Shown: piece by piece, positions 21,975 to 32,078 of the stretch
Numbering within the stretch: position 1 is the stretch's first letter
Layout: every line of letters starts with the position of its first letter
Source: Poa pratensis
Lineage: Eukaryota; Streptophyta; Magnoliopsida; Poales; Poaceae
Assembly: GCA_947311845.1 (NCBI GenBank)
Contig: CAMZMU010000063.1
Location: 55,923,618-55,987,617 of the forward strand
Reading direction: 5' to 3'
Length of the DNA stretch: 64,000 nt
Position numbers and translations under genes: made by a program
Notes under the pieces: generated by a model
The model's input: only the letters and a program-made list of their open reading frames with translations
Told to the model about the DNA's origin: nothing
Databases searched by the model: none

Positions 21975-23164
21975 TGTCGGGGGAGTATCCCCGGGTAGGG
22001 TCAAGGCTTGGCATAAGGTGGTGTTCGAAGTAGTGCCGAGGTACGGAAAGGGCCGACCTGTTTGGGCCTGGGAAGGTCCGAGCTTCATCTTGACCTGGAG
22101 AGTACAGGCCGACCTATTTTGGCCAAGAGGGGTCCGAGGTATACTGTTGGCCTGGGCCGTGGTTCACTGTCCGAGCTATGTTCAGCCGACCTAACTACCT
22201 CGGTGCAGTGGTTTGTGCTGTGAGTGCAGGAGAAGCTGTGGGGAGGAAGCAAGATCCGACCTGGTAAAGGAGATTAAGCGCAAGACCCGAGGTACGGAGC
22301 CCGTCACATCCGTGTCGAGCTAACCGAGGTGGTGGGCTGTAGGTCGGGCAGGAGTCAATGCTCCTGTCACTTCCAGCCGGGTACAGGAGCGCCTGACACG
22401 GGAGCGTCTGTCAAGGAGCATGGCAGAGGCGTGCTCCGGGTTCGGCGGGCCTGCACGTCTCTGATCGCTGGCTACGCGAGGTCTGGGAAAAGGCTACGAG
22501 GTAGCTCTGCCAGGCCACGTCCTGTCTCGGTCAGAGGGGACATGCTAGTTCTGCCGTTAGGCTACAGGAGATGGGCAAGCCACGTCTTGTCCCTGACCGA
22601 GGTACGGTGGTACGGTGGTGACCGTTGCAGAGGCATGGCAACAGTGTTCTGCGAGGGGCACATTGGTAACCCGGCTGGCCTATATAGTGGGCTTCACCCC
22701 CTCCAGCCAGGGAGGATCCAAGAAAAAGAGAGAGACCCCCCCCCCCCCCCCGCGCTGGAGCTAGTTGATCTAGAGAGAAAGAGAGGGAGGAAGCTCGGAA
22801 CACCCCGGAAACACCTCGGATTCACCTCGGAGTGCCTTCTTCCTCCCGTTTAGCTCCATCTTTTACCTCAAGTTCTCACCATTGTATCATCATACAGCTC
22901 GAGGAGCAGCTTGTACTTGTCACTCTGAGCTATACACTGGCTAGGATAGTGCTGCAGTAGGGGTGTTACCTCCGCAAGAGGGCCCCGAAGCAGGGTACAT
23001 CGTGGTGTGTTTTGTGTTCTTGCTTTCTTGGTTCTTCGTTCGTGTTCTTGCGTGTTCTTGCGTGTGCACTTCTTGAGTGCATAAACCCTCCCCGGATTCC
23101 CCCAACGACCATTCGGCCCCATCTTAGCCATACCTATGGCATCTGCCGTGATCCCACCACGACA
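21975..23164 (+). mobile_element. Solo LTR, 1190 bp, in the Tat 3' LTR
   Basis: Begins TGTCGG and ends CGACA with perfect 5-bp duplications CATGG at 21970-21974 and 23165-23169. Its right end (CATCTGCCGTG...CGACA) resembles that of the host LTR, so the two families are related gypsy elements. It has no internal region, so it is the product of LTR-LTR recombination. Inside are repeats of a CCGAGGTACGG-like motif and a 16-C run at 22736-22751. Confidence 0.9.
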
Positions 23165-23348
23165 CATGGGCCGGGTTATGTTGCTGGGCCAGAGGCTTTG
23201 GCGGTAACCCGGTTCAGGAAGGGAAGTTTCTAGAAGACCAGAGGCGGTTCGTGACTTGGAGGATACGAAGGCTAGAAGAGCTAGAATAGGATTCCGAGTC
23301 TGGGTAGAGCCCGGGTTCGTATTGTAAAGCGCCAGGAGACCCGGTAGT

Positions 23349-23357
23349 CTATATAAA
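23349..23357 (+). promoter_or_regulatory. TATA box in the Tat 3' LTR
   Basis: CTATATAAA sits about 310 bp before the LTR end, a usual place for the U3/R promoter. Confidence 0.55.
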
Positions 23358-23932
23358 CCGGTCCCTGAGCTCTAGTAGAGGAGGACTTTACGATCCAAGC
23401 TTAGGCGAGAGAACCATCGAGAGAAACACCACAACCTTGTAACCTAGATCGAGATCCGGCTCTGTTATCGTAGCCGGGTTATCGAGATCAAGATCAATAA
23501 CAAGATAGCAGGAAGTAGGTCTTTATCTCCAATGGAGAGGCCGAACCTAGGTAAATCCTTTGTCCCTGCAATGCTAAACAATCTCCCAGACGCTAGTGTC
23601 GCCTTGCCCATCAACTCAAGCTACCCCAAGGTAGCATCTGCCGTGTTATCTACCCCCACGACACTTTTTATTATGCTTATAGACAGCTTTGTTCACGAAT
23701 TTGTCCGATTCATCTATCCTCCTACCTATGACTTCTAGTATGGGCTGCGCTTTAATGGGTTTAACAGTGGTTGATACTCAAAGAATAAGCGGGCTGAAAA
23801 TTGTACAGCCCAGGCCAAGCACAAACCTAGTTCTATATGTAGGAAAGAAAATTTCCCACGCCCCAGGCCACGACCCAGGCTGCCCGGGGCCGAGCTTCGC
23901 CCCACCTCGTTGTAATCCGGATTCGCCACTAT

Positions 23933-24104
23933 ATCGTCTGTAATCAAAGTCTATCGCTAGTAATACCCTAACACAATGACTGCCCTTGGGTTGCGTGGCT
24001 GGCTGGCTGCCATATTCGGTGCAATAGTCATCTATTGTTCCGCTGAGAATTGGCACAACCGCATGTAGTCACCCGTCACTAGACAAGTGTGTGATGTTGC
24101 AAAA
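23933..24104. other. Spacer before duplicated segment A
   Basis: No gene or repeat recognised. It should continue the sequence interrupted by the hAT-like element, but no chromovirus LTR could be identified in it. Confidence 0.4.
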
Positions 24105-24709
24105 TTCTGTTGAGCTGGAAGATTGGTGCATCTTGCCATGGGTGATCAACAGAAGGATTTGTAGAATTACACAATTTATCTACCTTTCCAGTACCATATT
24201 AGGGATTTTTCAACCGCGTGAACAGTTAAAACATGAAATTTTTGGGGATACAGGAAACATGAATTTCTTTTCAACTGGAATAGCGTGTGCAGTTAAATCC
24301 CCTGCCATAGGGTTACAACGCAGGGAAAGTTCTGGTACCATAACACACAGTCACCGTCAACTCAGTAAAGCAAAAATGCCCTTGGGGCTGCAGTTAACAC
24401 TAACTTTGCAAGTTCATATATAAACTGCCAATAGCCAGCTCAGCCTATATGCAAAGCTGATACCTCTTTGGAATAATATAATGGTTTATTTAGTACAAAG
24501 TCGTTAAACATAATAAAATTGAAAACAAATGATCATCTAATAATTGCTGGGCAGGACCCTGAAAACAGCCGTTCGCATTTAGACACGAGTGAGATATGCC
24601 CCCATTTGTCAGGTAATCATTTTGACGGCTGGTAAAGAAGGAATAGCAGGCCTGGATAAACAGTTATCCATTCAACAGATTGTTTACATGAGGCATCTGA
24701 AAACAAATA

Positions 24710-24831
24710 CTACCTCTGATCCATATTAGTGGGCACAACTTGTCTAGATACACATGTATCTAGTCTAAATACTTAACTAGATACATATGAATTTAGACAA
24801 AGCTATGCCCACTAATATGGATCGGAGGGAG
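24710..24831. mobile_element. Stowaway MITE, 122 bp (copy A only)
   Basis: Ends CTACCTCTGATCCATATTAG and its inverse, ending CGGAGGGAG, with TA on each side (24708-24709, 24832-24833). This is the Tc1/mariner-related Stowaway pattern of grasses. Copy B at about 44490 reads ACAATAACAAAAGG, the empty site. Confidence 0.9.
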
Positions 24832-25872
24832 TAACAAAAGGCATCAATTATGATGAATAGCCAGGAATATGCTGTTGAAAGCACTAAGTACAATATTCTG
24901 TTTCTTAGCACAAAAGACATGACTATTAGGTATTTATACCAAATAAACGCTAGATTTAAAAAATATTAGAGTTGACTTTGCGCAGATGGTCCGACTATTA
25001 AAGTAACTTGCTGCGAAGTTAGCAATATCTCCACAATTGCTAATCTTGTGTGGGGGTTTCAGAAAATGCAATATGACTACTCGTACAGTTTGTGATCATT
25101 GATTGGACTTTTATGCAGAATTGGAGATTGATGAGTTACATGATTGGACTTATTCATCATTACTTTGTATAAGCTAGTTGATCTTAGCTTTAATTTGAAA
25201 TGCATTACCTAATCTTATACAGTATGATAAATAATTTCAATCATCACAAACAGTGATACCAATAGATTAGAAAACTCAAAACTGACATTACAACACAAAA
25301 AGAAATCAGAATTTGCTTTAGGATCATTCAAAACTGTATGCTAGTACCTTAGAAAAGAGGGGATATGTTGAGGTAAAGCTTCGGGGACCAATGAAGAATT
25401 GCAAAGTTGGATATTAAAAAAGTAGTTAAGGCACTTTATATTTATTAGTAAGCCTCATTTAGTTGTCAATATATCCAGGCACTGAACCATCCAAGATTTA
25501 GATCTAGAATTAACTATAGTATTACGTTTGACGGTCATAAGAAGCATAAAAAGTTGAGCATTTTTAGCAGCACCACAAGTTCTACACATCGTGTTGCTAC
25601 ATTTGAAACACAGAGGGTTCTCATTTAAGTATATTTGCCAAAATCAACTATAACAATCTCATCCTACTGAATTTGGACCCGGAACATTTATTTACAAGGG
25701 AGCATATTCAAAGAAATGGAAAGCACTAGCGCATTACTTAGAAGTGATGGCGCAGACACAGGTTCCTATTACAAGGTCTAGCTGGCCAACTATGATACAT
25801 ATAACAAAAAACTAAAACATTACAATAAATAAATTATCTATATATGTCATGAATAAGTAATTTTCACAAACC
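24832..25872. other. 3' flank of F-box copy A
   Basis: AT-rich, no gene. It is collinear with about 44492-45526 in copy B, with many small differences. No other element identified. Confidence 0.6.
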
Positions 25873-26726
25873 TCAAGTAAGTGATGGTTGAATCCATACT
25901 GGAGGTGGCCAGTTCAATCTTGAATTTGACCCAGGGGTGATAACTCACTGAAAGTTTTATCTTTCATATTAAAGACAACAACCTGCCTAAGACTGTATCT
26001 ATGACAAAAGATATAATGCATCAAGTCATCCGTGTGATATATGCTATTGGGAATCAATGTAGAGAAGTCTTTAACTAGAACAAAGAACGAGCTGTTGAAA
26101 CCAATGAACAAAGCATGATCTTGGATGTTATTTGTTTCCACGATCTTTTGTTCAACAAAATCAATCTTGTACACAAAACTTTGGCGGCAACTCGGTCCTT
26201 TTTCCCGTCCTCCTCATTATATTTATCATGTCTCCATATCTGAAAGAAATCTCCCCATGGTGCTAGAACAATATATCTGCTATGTGCTTGAAAGGATATG
26301 ATAGGTTTCAAAATAATATTCACTTCAGTAGAAGGTCCATTAAGATTAGTAGCATCAATCTGTCCTCTACCACGAACACCATAAAACAGACCATCACTAT
26401 TGTTATAAAGTATATCTTGATAAAACCAGCAATCTTCATTTGCATCAATCCAAGTCCATTTGGTGTCCTCGACCCTAGCATAAGAGAGATGATTATCTTG
26501 GAAGTGTACTCGGAGGACTATGCAATTTCCGTTGGAGGGATCACAAGAAAGTACGACCCTCATATAGAAGTAGAAGCGGCCTTCTTCAAGTGTAACATCA
26601 TATGGCTCAGTTTGAGTGTCAAAATCCCTAGTGATCAGATCCAAGTAGAGGATATCATATTCATCTGGCAAACCCTCTTCGCTGTGGTGGAGTCTAACAT
26701 TGTTCATGGTTTCGGGTGGAGGCATA

Positions 26727-27079
26727 TGTTATTTTGTGGTGATCCAAATTCGTATATACTGATAAAGGCCAACTTGTGACGAGGAGAAGTTGGCCTTTAT
26801 CAGTACGGTACGAGTTGTACTCGACTTGGAGGTCACGTTACCGACCTAAATTAGGTCAGGGCACCTATAAATACATCTTGTAAGCCGCCGTCATGGATAA
26901 GTCGCACATTGTAAATCCCCGGCGTTTGTAACCTCACCCGATATAGTGAAGTATTGCTGGCTGGCGCCCGTGGTTTTTTTTCTCCTCCATTGTTAGAGGG
27001 GTTTTCCACGTTAAATCTCGTGTCTCCGTTGGTTGATCTTTTCGCTACTTCGTCGTTTTCTCTGCTATCGTTTATAACA
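26727..27079. mobile_element. Solo LTR, 353 bp, inside F-box copy A
   Basis: TGTTAT...ATAACA with perfect duplications GCATA (26722-26726, 27080-27084). A TATA-like CTATAAATA lies near 26870. Copy B shows the uninterrupted gene. It could be a solo LTR of a copia or TRIM family; the family is not recognised. Confidence 0.85.
26758..26804. repeat. 18-bp perfect hairpin in the solo LTR
   Basis: ACTGATAAAGGCCAACTT at 26758-26775 is exactly complementary to 26787-26804 around an 11-nt loop. Confidence 0.85.
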
Positions 27080-27674
27080 GCATAGCTATCTTAGCTCTGG
27101 TTACAGGGTTGACAAATATGAGGTTGGATCGCTCATCAGCAATGATGAGCCAGCCATGGGAGGAGCCCATGACGTAATGTGTGCGGAAGGCGGGTTCTGA
27201 GAGGCTGACGTGGTAAAGCTTGTTGTGGACATGTTATGCAGGGTGGCGGTGTTGGCGTCACGGTCGTCGGAGGAATAAACTAGGCAGGGACTCTGATTCG
27301 GAGAGCACAGGCGGAGACGACGGGTCTCCAGATAATGGAGGTGCCAGGAACGACAGACCACACCTGAGCTGAAGAGATCTGGGATTTCGAGACTACTGAA
27401 GATCCGAATGAGCAGGTCCGCCTGAAGCTGGGACCAATCGCATCTGAGCTTGAATCTGGAGGATCCATAGAAACACAAGCTTCCTCCATCGACTGCCAGA
27501 CGACTACTTGTTGTCGACTTTGCGATTCACCCTGTTTATTATAGCGACTTCTCCAGGATGCTAAATAAATGGAAACAGGTTAAAATTGCAAGCCATAGTT
27601 GAAACACAGAACGTATGTACTATGACCCTAGTAGTTTCGTACATATGTCTAAATGTGCGTGATTCCAATACAAA

Positions 27675-28618
27675 TAGTTTAAAACATGAACAAAGCGAGC
27701 AAACCTAGAATCTAATGATAAACAATCCAATGGTGACGAAGAAGATGCAATTCTCTTTGCTTCATGATTCTGACAAAGAGCCACAATAATATCACTATTT
27801 CTCTTCATAGGAATTTGTACAGTTACAACAAACACAAGCAAAAATCAGAAATTAACTTGGGAATTTCGAAAATATCAGTACACCTTAACAATTAAAACAA
27901 GCAAAATAAGTTGGGATTGTTACAAATTTACAAGATGGACAAGAATTTAAGGAGGCTTACCGGCTTGGCGGCTCCGGCTGCCTGCTCCGGTCGCGCGGCG
28001 AGGGGAGGCAGGGCCGGTGACGGCGAGTGGAGACAAGACGCAGGTGGAGGCCGGCGAGGGAAGGCAGGGCCACACAGCCGCAGCCCGCAGGGAGGCCGGT
28101 GACGGCGAGTGAGACAAGACGCAGGTGGAGGCCGGCGAGGGAAGGCAGGGCCACACAGCCGCAGCCCGCAAGGGAGGCCGGTCGCCGTGAGGGGTGGCTG
28201 ATAGTTTAAAACATGAACAAAGGGAGCAAACCTAAAATCTAATGATAAGAAAACCAACTGTGACGAAGAAGATGCTATCCTCTTTGATTCATGATTCCGA
28301 TAAAGAGCCGCAATATCACTATTTCTCTTCATAAGAAATTGTTTGTACAATTACAACAAACACAAGCAAAAAATAGAAATTAACTTGGGAATTTCAAAAA
28401 ATATCAGTACACCTTAACAATTAACAGAAGCAAAAAAAAAAGTTGGGGACAATTACAAATTTACAAGATGAACAAGAAGTTAAGGAGGCTTACCGGCTTG
28501 GCGGTTCCAACCGACTGCTCCGGTCGCGCGGCGAGGGGAGGCAGGGCCGGTGATGGCGAGTGGAGGCAAGACGCAGGAGGAGGCCGACGAGGGGAGGCAG
28601 GGCCAAACTGCCGCAGCC
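27675..28618. repeat. Tandemly duplicated 5' leader of F-box copy A
   Basis: A unit of about 500 bp starting TAGTTTAAAACATGAACAAA occurs at 27675 and 28202. The same sequence is present once in copy B (about 46961-47470). On the minus strand each unit contains a GC-rich 5' exon-like part ending CCAAGCCG|GTAAGC, a good splice donor, and further along ATTTTAG|GTTTGCTC, a good acceptor. It is therefore probably a transcribed 5' untranslated region. Confidence 0.8.
28013..28175. repeat. 80-bp tandem duplication in the leader
   Basis: Two units of about 81 bp, beginning GCCGGTGACGGCGAGTG, at 28013 and 28095, differing by one or two bases. Present only in the first leader unit of copy A. Confidence 0.85.
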
Positions 28619-28849
28619 CGCAGGGGAGGCCGGCCACCGGCGAGGGAGGCAGAGGCGGCACCGTCAGCCGATGGAGCGAACTAGGGATACGAGCTCGCCG
28701 TTTCATTCTCGGATGATTTGGGCCTATTGGGCCATCTAGAGAGGTTCTAATCTTTTGATTCTTAGCAGAAAAAAACGTTTTCTGAATTTCTGCGTAGCCC
28801 ACGGCCCACAGCCCACCCGCTGGGTCCGCCAGTCTCTCTAGGTAACTCC

Positions 28850-29407
28850 GGGGATGCTAGTGTTTGCACGTGCGAACGCACGGATATTCCTCGGAACATT
28901 CCGCTGCCTGAGATCTCGCCGGTGGAGGAAGATGGCGGCGTCGCTGCTCCGGAGGCTTTGATTTCCCTCCGACCCTGCACCCCCCGCGTTAAGATTCGTC
29001 CTCGCCGTCACCGCCTCCGCCGCGGCCAGTGGCGGCTCCGGCTCAGCCTGGCCGTCGTCTCGCCGGAGAGGAAGATGGCGGTGGCGATCCTTTCGATTCC
29101 CTCCCCCCCCCCCCCCCCCCCCCCCATGTTAAGATTCGTCGCCGCCTTCGCCGCGGCTCCGGCTCGGCTCGACCTAGCCGTCGTCTTGTCAGAGAGGAAG
29201 ATGGCGGCAGCGATGCTTCGATTTCCCTCCCCCTTCCCCCGATCCCGCACCCCCGCGATAACGTCCGTACTCGCCTCCGCCGCCTACGCCACGGCGTAGG
29301 CTCGGCCACCGTGCGCGAGGAAGAAGGAGAATAAATTGGGCGAGGAAGAAGTCAACGCGCGCGTAAGATCCGTGCGAGCGCTCGCATCGCGTAGATAATC
29401 AATTCTG
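28850..29407. mobile_element. Mutator-like element, 558 bp (copy A only)
   Basis: Flanked by GGTAACTCC (28841-28849) and GGTGACTCC (29408-29416), 8 of 9 identical, as expected for Mutator-like elements. The ends are imperfect inverted repeats sharing CGCACGGAT. Copy B carries the joined site near 48582-48590. Inside are three degenerate GC-rich units with AGGAAGATGGCGGC and a 23-C run (29103-29125). The open frames are composition effects. Confidence 0.7.
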
Positions 29408-29964
29408 GGTGACTCCCGTGCCATGAGTCGACTCGTGTTTCAAATCAACGAAAGGATAGCCGTGTTCTAGACGTGCTCCATCATTTAGGTAGGTTAGGTA
29501 TGCGGATTCACCGAATGAAACGACAAAGAGTATGTTCGGTAACTTCAGATCCGCAAACACGCATATATCGACCTCAAATTCAGATTGAGAGCTTAGATTC
29601 GTTGTCTTGTAAACTTGATAGTACTCCAAATGTATGTGAAGTTTTTGTTGTCGTACATGAAAGTTCCAAATGTTTGTGCAGCAACTGTGACTGACTATGC
29701 AGTAATACAAAGCGACCACCCCACAGCTCACTAAACAAGTCAGACATACGCAACGCGGATCAAGGTCTTTAGAGCATCTCTATCATATCCATTATATCTC
29801 GAAATAATAAAAGTGGTATAAGGAACTGAACACCAAACGGCAGAACAAAAAACCGCAAATCAAACCTTAAATTCAAAAGGAAAAACTTCGCGCAATTTTT
29901 TTGAGATTACATCATATTCAGTTCATCTGCAATACATACAGAGCATCGAAACTAGGCTTACGTA

Positions 29965-31250
29965 GAACCTCCCGAGCGCTCCCCAACCCTAGCCGCCCCG
30001 CGCCGCCGCCTCCCCTCCTCCTCTCCTACTCCCTCCTTCCCCAGCGTGCCCGTCGCCCCCCGTGGCGGCGGCGCGCCTGCCGCCCTCCCCGCCCAGCCCT
30101 CCCTCGCTCTCTCTCTCCCGTCGCCACCGCCGGCACGGGCTGCCGAGCTTGGCTCGGTGGACGCCGGCGGCGGCGGCCTGTTCTCACCCGCGCCGTGGTT
30201 GACTGGAGGCGGGGCTCCCTCTCCCAGCGGCGGTGCTCCTCAGGCGACAGTGGGCCGGCTTCGGCCAGGGGTGGTGTCCCGGCGGCGTTCCAAGCGTGCT
30301 CGCGGGTGGCGCGGTGCGGTGCAGCGGCTTGCAGCAGGGCGGCGACGGCTGGGCCCCGTGACCCAAATCTGGACCCGCCGGGCTCCATCTGGGTCTGGGC
30401 GGGCTCGCCGGTTCTGAGGCTCGTTCTGCGGATGTAGGGAGGTGGAGGTTGCAGGTGCAGCGGCAACGGTGACCGACCTGGTTGCAGCGTGGCGGCGAGC
30501 TTCACGGACCCGTTTCGGGACCGGCCGGACTCCATTAGGACTGGTATGTCCCCATGGGGGCTTTACGGGCCCGCTGGGCTCGGCCGGACCTGACAGAGAC
30601 TGGTGTGCTCTACTGCCCCGTCCGATCGACTACCGTCCTCGGCGGTGGAGGTTTTTCCCTCCCGCTCGGTCGCGCTACTGCTGCGCCCGGTTCTTTCTCC
30701 TCACCTCCGTCTGGCAGACAGCTGGACGACTACTTCGGTGAGACGACGATGGTGGTGACTTCGGTTTCGTTGGCGCATGGTGGTGGGCGGCTAGTCTGGT
30801 GGTTTCGAGGCTCGTCCTCGCGGGCTCCTGTGTTACCGATCGTCCGGGGTGGTGGAAGGGGTTTCGGGAGAAATCCTTGTCGATTTGTTCGACACCGACG
30901 CGGTGCCGCCTCCGGGTGGCATCCTTCCTTCCTGAAGGTCCGTGCCGGGGGAAACCCTAGGACCAGTGCCCTGGTCCGGGCAGCAGCATGGCGTACCTTC
31001 TTGAAGGGGCTGCTTGGTACTCGTCGATTCGGTGCTAGGAGCGTGGTGGTTCTCTGTTGGAGAGGGCGCAGCGGTTGCGGGTCACCATCGTTTTAGTCGA
31101 TCCGCCTATGTCTCCTTTTGTTTCTTCTTCTTTTCTTCTCTTCCCCTTGCTTTGGATGTATGTTTGCTGCCGCCCCAGCATATCGTGACTGTTGGTTGTA
31201 TCGGGTTGTTGCTATATTTATATAGCAGGGCTACGGCCTATTTAGTCAAA
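29965..31250 (+). mobile_element. GC-rich non-LTR retroposon, 1286 bp
   Basis: A perfect 16-bp target duplication (AAACTAGGCTTACGTA) at 29949-29964 and 31251-31266 brackets it. It starts with GC-rich leader-like DNA containing AACCCTAGCCGCC and ends TATATAGCAGGGCTACGG followed by a short A-rich tail. This is the signature of LINE-type target-primed insertion. It encodes no recognisable endonuclease or reverse transcriptase, so it is non-autonomous. A relative lies at 60286-61715 in reverse orientation. Confidence 0.8.
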
Positions 31251-31303
31251 AAACTAGGCTTACGTACCAGAATTTGTTAACTACGAGGTCAGATGTAGTT
31301 ACA

Positions 31304-31837
31304 CTAACCTAAATCTAACCTTAATCCTATGCAAAATGGGCTCCGGGACACCTCACCGGACCTGCATCCGCGGAGGCGCCGCCGGCATCTCGCTCGTCGT
31401 CCTCGGAGGAGAACTCGATGTACTGGTGCTGGAGGATGGCCTCCAGCTCCCACTCGTGCTGGCACACAAGGTTTTCCTACTCCGCCTGGATGCCGCGAGG
31501 CCTCGTGGCGGCGCTGCTTCTTCACGTGCCGCTTCTCCGAGCGGATAGACTTGGCGAAGACCACCTCGTAGAGGACGCCAGGGTTATCGATGCCAGTGAG
31601 GTCTTCATTCGGGTCATTGGAGGAGCAGGTGAGCTCGCCCTCCTCCTTTGGGGCCGGGAAAGCGGGGGCCGACAGTGGTGGAGCACGCCACGGCCGCAAA
31701 CGAAGAGCCGGCCTCGACATCGTGGGTGCCGACCCCGAGCCCGCACCAGGCCCACGGGTGGCGCGATCACCGGCCACGGTTGATAATTTCCATGAATAAA
31801 ACCGCTGTAGTTTGCTTTTGATTAAGTAGTTTGACAT
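31304..31837 (-). pseudogene. GC-rich gene fragment of unknown type
   Basis: A 177-codon minus-strand frame including DNPGVLYEVVFAKSIRSEKR. In other frames the same DNA reads HEWELEAILQHQYIEFSSED, which also looks protein-like, suggesting a frameshifted fragment of a real gene. No family recognised and no clear start. It could also be a composition artefact. Confidence 0.35.
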
Positions 31838-31926
31838 ATATCACCTACCGGCGCATGCCCCTCAGCAATAGATTTTAGATATCGCTGCACCGAACACATA
31901 AAAAGTTATTATGTTGTATTTCCTCC

Positions 31927-32051
31927 AGGATGCTCGGGGTTCTCTGTGCAATTTTTGGGGTCCAGGTGTAATTTTCTTTTCTTTGCTGGATCGTCTTGTA
32001 AGTTGTACTGAGTTTCCTGATTATATGGATCGGGTCCTTCCTCAAAAAAAA
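31927..32051 (+). mobile_element. 5'-truncated LINE fragment, about 125 bp
   Basis: A fragment ending in 12 or more A bases, bracketed by near-identical target duplications (AAAAGTTATTATGTTGTA... at 31901-31925 and AAAAGTTATTCTGTTGTA... at 32052-32078). The tail and the long duplication point to target-primed insertion. The sequence is too short to name a family. Confidence 0.75.
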
Positions 32052-32078
32052 AAAAGTTATTCTGTTGTAAATTTCCTC

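Larger units (their letters stand above)
9662..23663 (+). mobile_element. Tat-lineage Ty3/gypsy retrotransposon with antisense gene
   Basis: A 14-kb element bounded by perfect 5-bp target duplications CTTTT (9657-9661 and 23664-23668). It begins TGTCGTGGGG and ends CCCCACGACA. Plus-strand gag and pol occupy 9687-16465, a spacer follows, and a minus-strand multi-exon gene occupies about 17330-21181. The second, archaeal-like RNase H after the retroviral RNase H and the antisense gene before the 3' LTR are traits of the Tat lineage (maize Grande has a comparable antisense gene). A GGGGGCTAC polypurine-type tract precedes the 3' LTR at 21882. The 5' LTR is almost absent. Confidence 0.85.
21882..23663 (+). 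repeat. 3' LTR of the Tat element, interrupted by a solo LTR
   Basis: Starts TGATGGGGGG at 21882 and ends CCCCACGACA at 23663. Removing the 1190-bp solo LTR and one copy of its 5-bp duplication leaves about 587 bp. The 3' part holds a TATA box (CTATATAAA at 23349-23357). It should match a 5' LTR that is missing here. Confidence 0.75.
9491..23932. mobile_element. Small hAT-like element split by the Tat retrotransposon
   Basis: The outer halves are about 9491-9661 and 23664-23932. The left end reads GTGGCGGAGCCAGGATT and the right end, inverted, reads GTGGCGAATCCGGATT. Flanks CTCGTCTG (9484-9491) and ATCGTCTG (23933-23940) match at 7 of 8, which fits the 8-bp duplication of hAT elements. Without the insertion it would be only about 440 bp, so it is non-autonomous. 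The exact first base is uncertain by one or two. Confidence 0.6.
25873..27468 (-). pseudogene. F-box/DUF295 gene, copy A (disrupted)
   Basis: F-box proteins recruit substrates to SCF ubiquitin ligases; the DUF295 (KIB-like) partner domain has no role I can assign here. From ATG at 27468 the F-box (DLLIRIFSSLEIPDLFSSG, VVCRSWHLHY) is followed by the DUF295 region with APWGDFFQIWRHDK. Compared with copy B it has a 1-bp deletion about nine codons in, a 353-bp solo LTR between the N-terminal part and PPPETMNNV, a 1-bp deletion after RVAAK (near 26180) and another near the C-terminus (near 25930). At the site where copy B has a stop, this copy keeps tryptophan. It is a clear pseudogene. Confidence 0.9.
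24105..29775. repeat. Segmental duplication, copy A (F-box locus)
   Basis: This stretch aligns by eye with 33798-34028 plus 44112-50600 (copy B): the 3' flank, an F-box gene, its 5' leader and the far upstream flank. The copies are collinear in the same orientation, interrupted by different transposons. Shared landmarks include TGGTGCATCTT at 24124/33817 and ATCAACGAAAGGATAGCCG near 29445/49296. Confidence 0.85.

Noticed and set aside
23135..23164. Right end of the Tat element at the first CGACA
   Set aside because: That end belongs to the nested solo LTR, shown by CATGG on both sides; the Tat element ends at 23663 next to CTTTT.
28922..29334. Frames of 80-125 codons near the second C run
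   Set aside because: They are GC-rich degenerate repeats within a Mutator-like element, open on both strands.
29901..31096. Plus frames of 99-180 codons as a host gene
   Set aside because: They lie wholly inside a retroposon defined by target duplications and have no recognisable domain.
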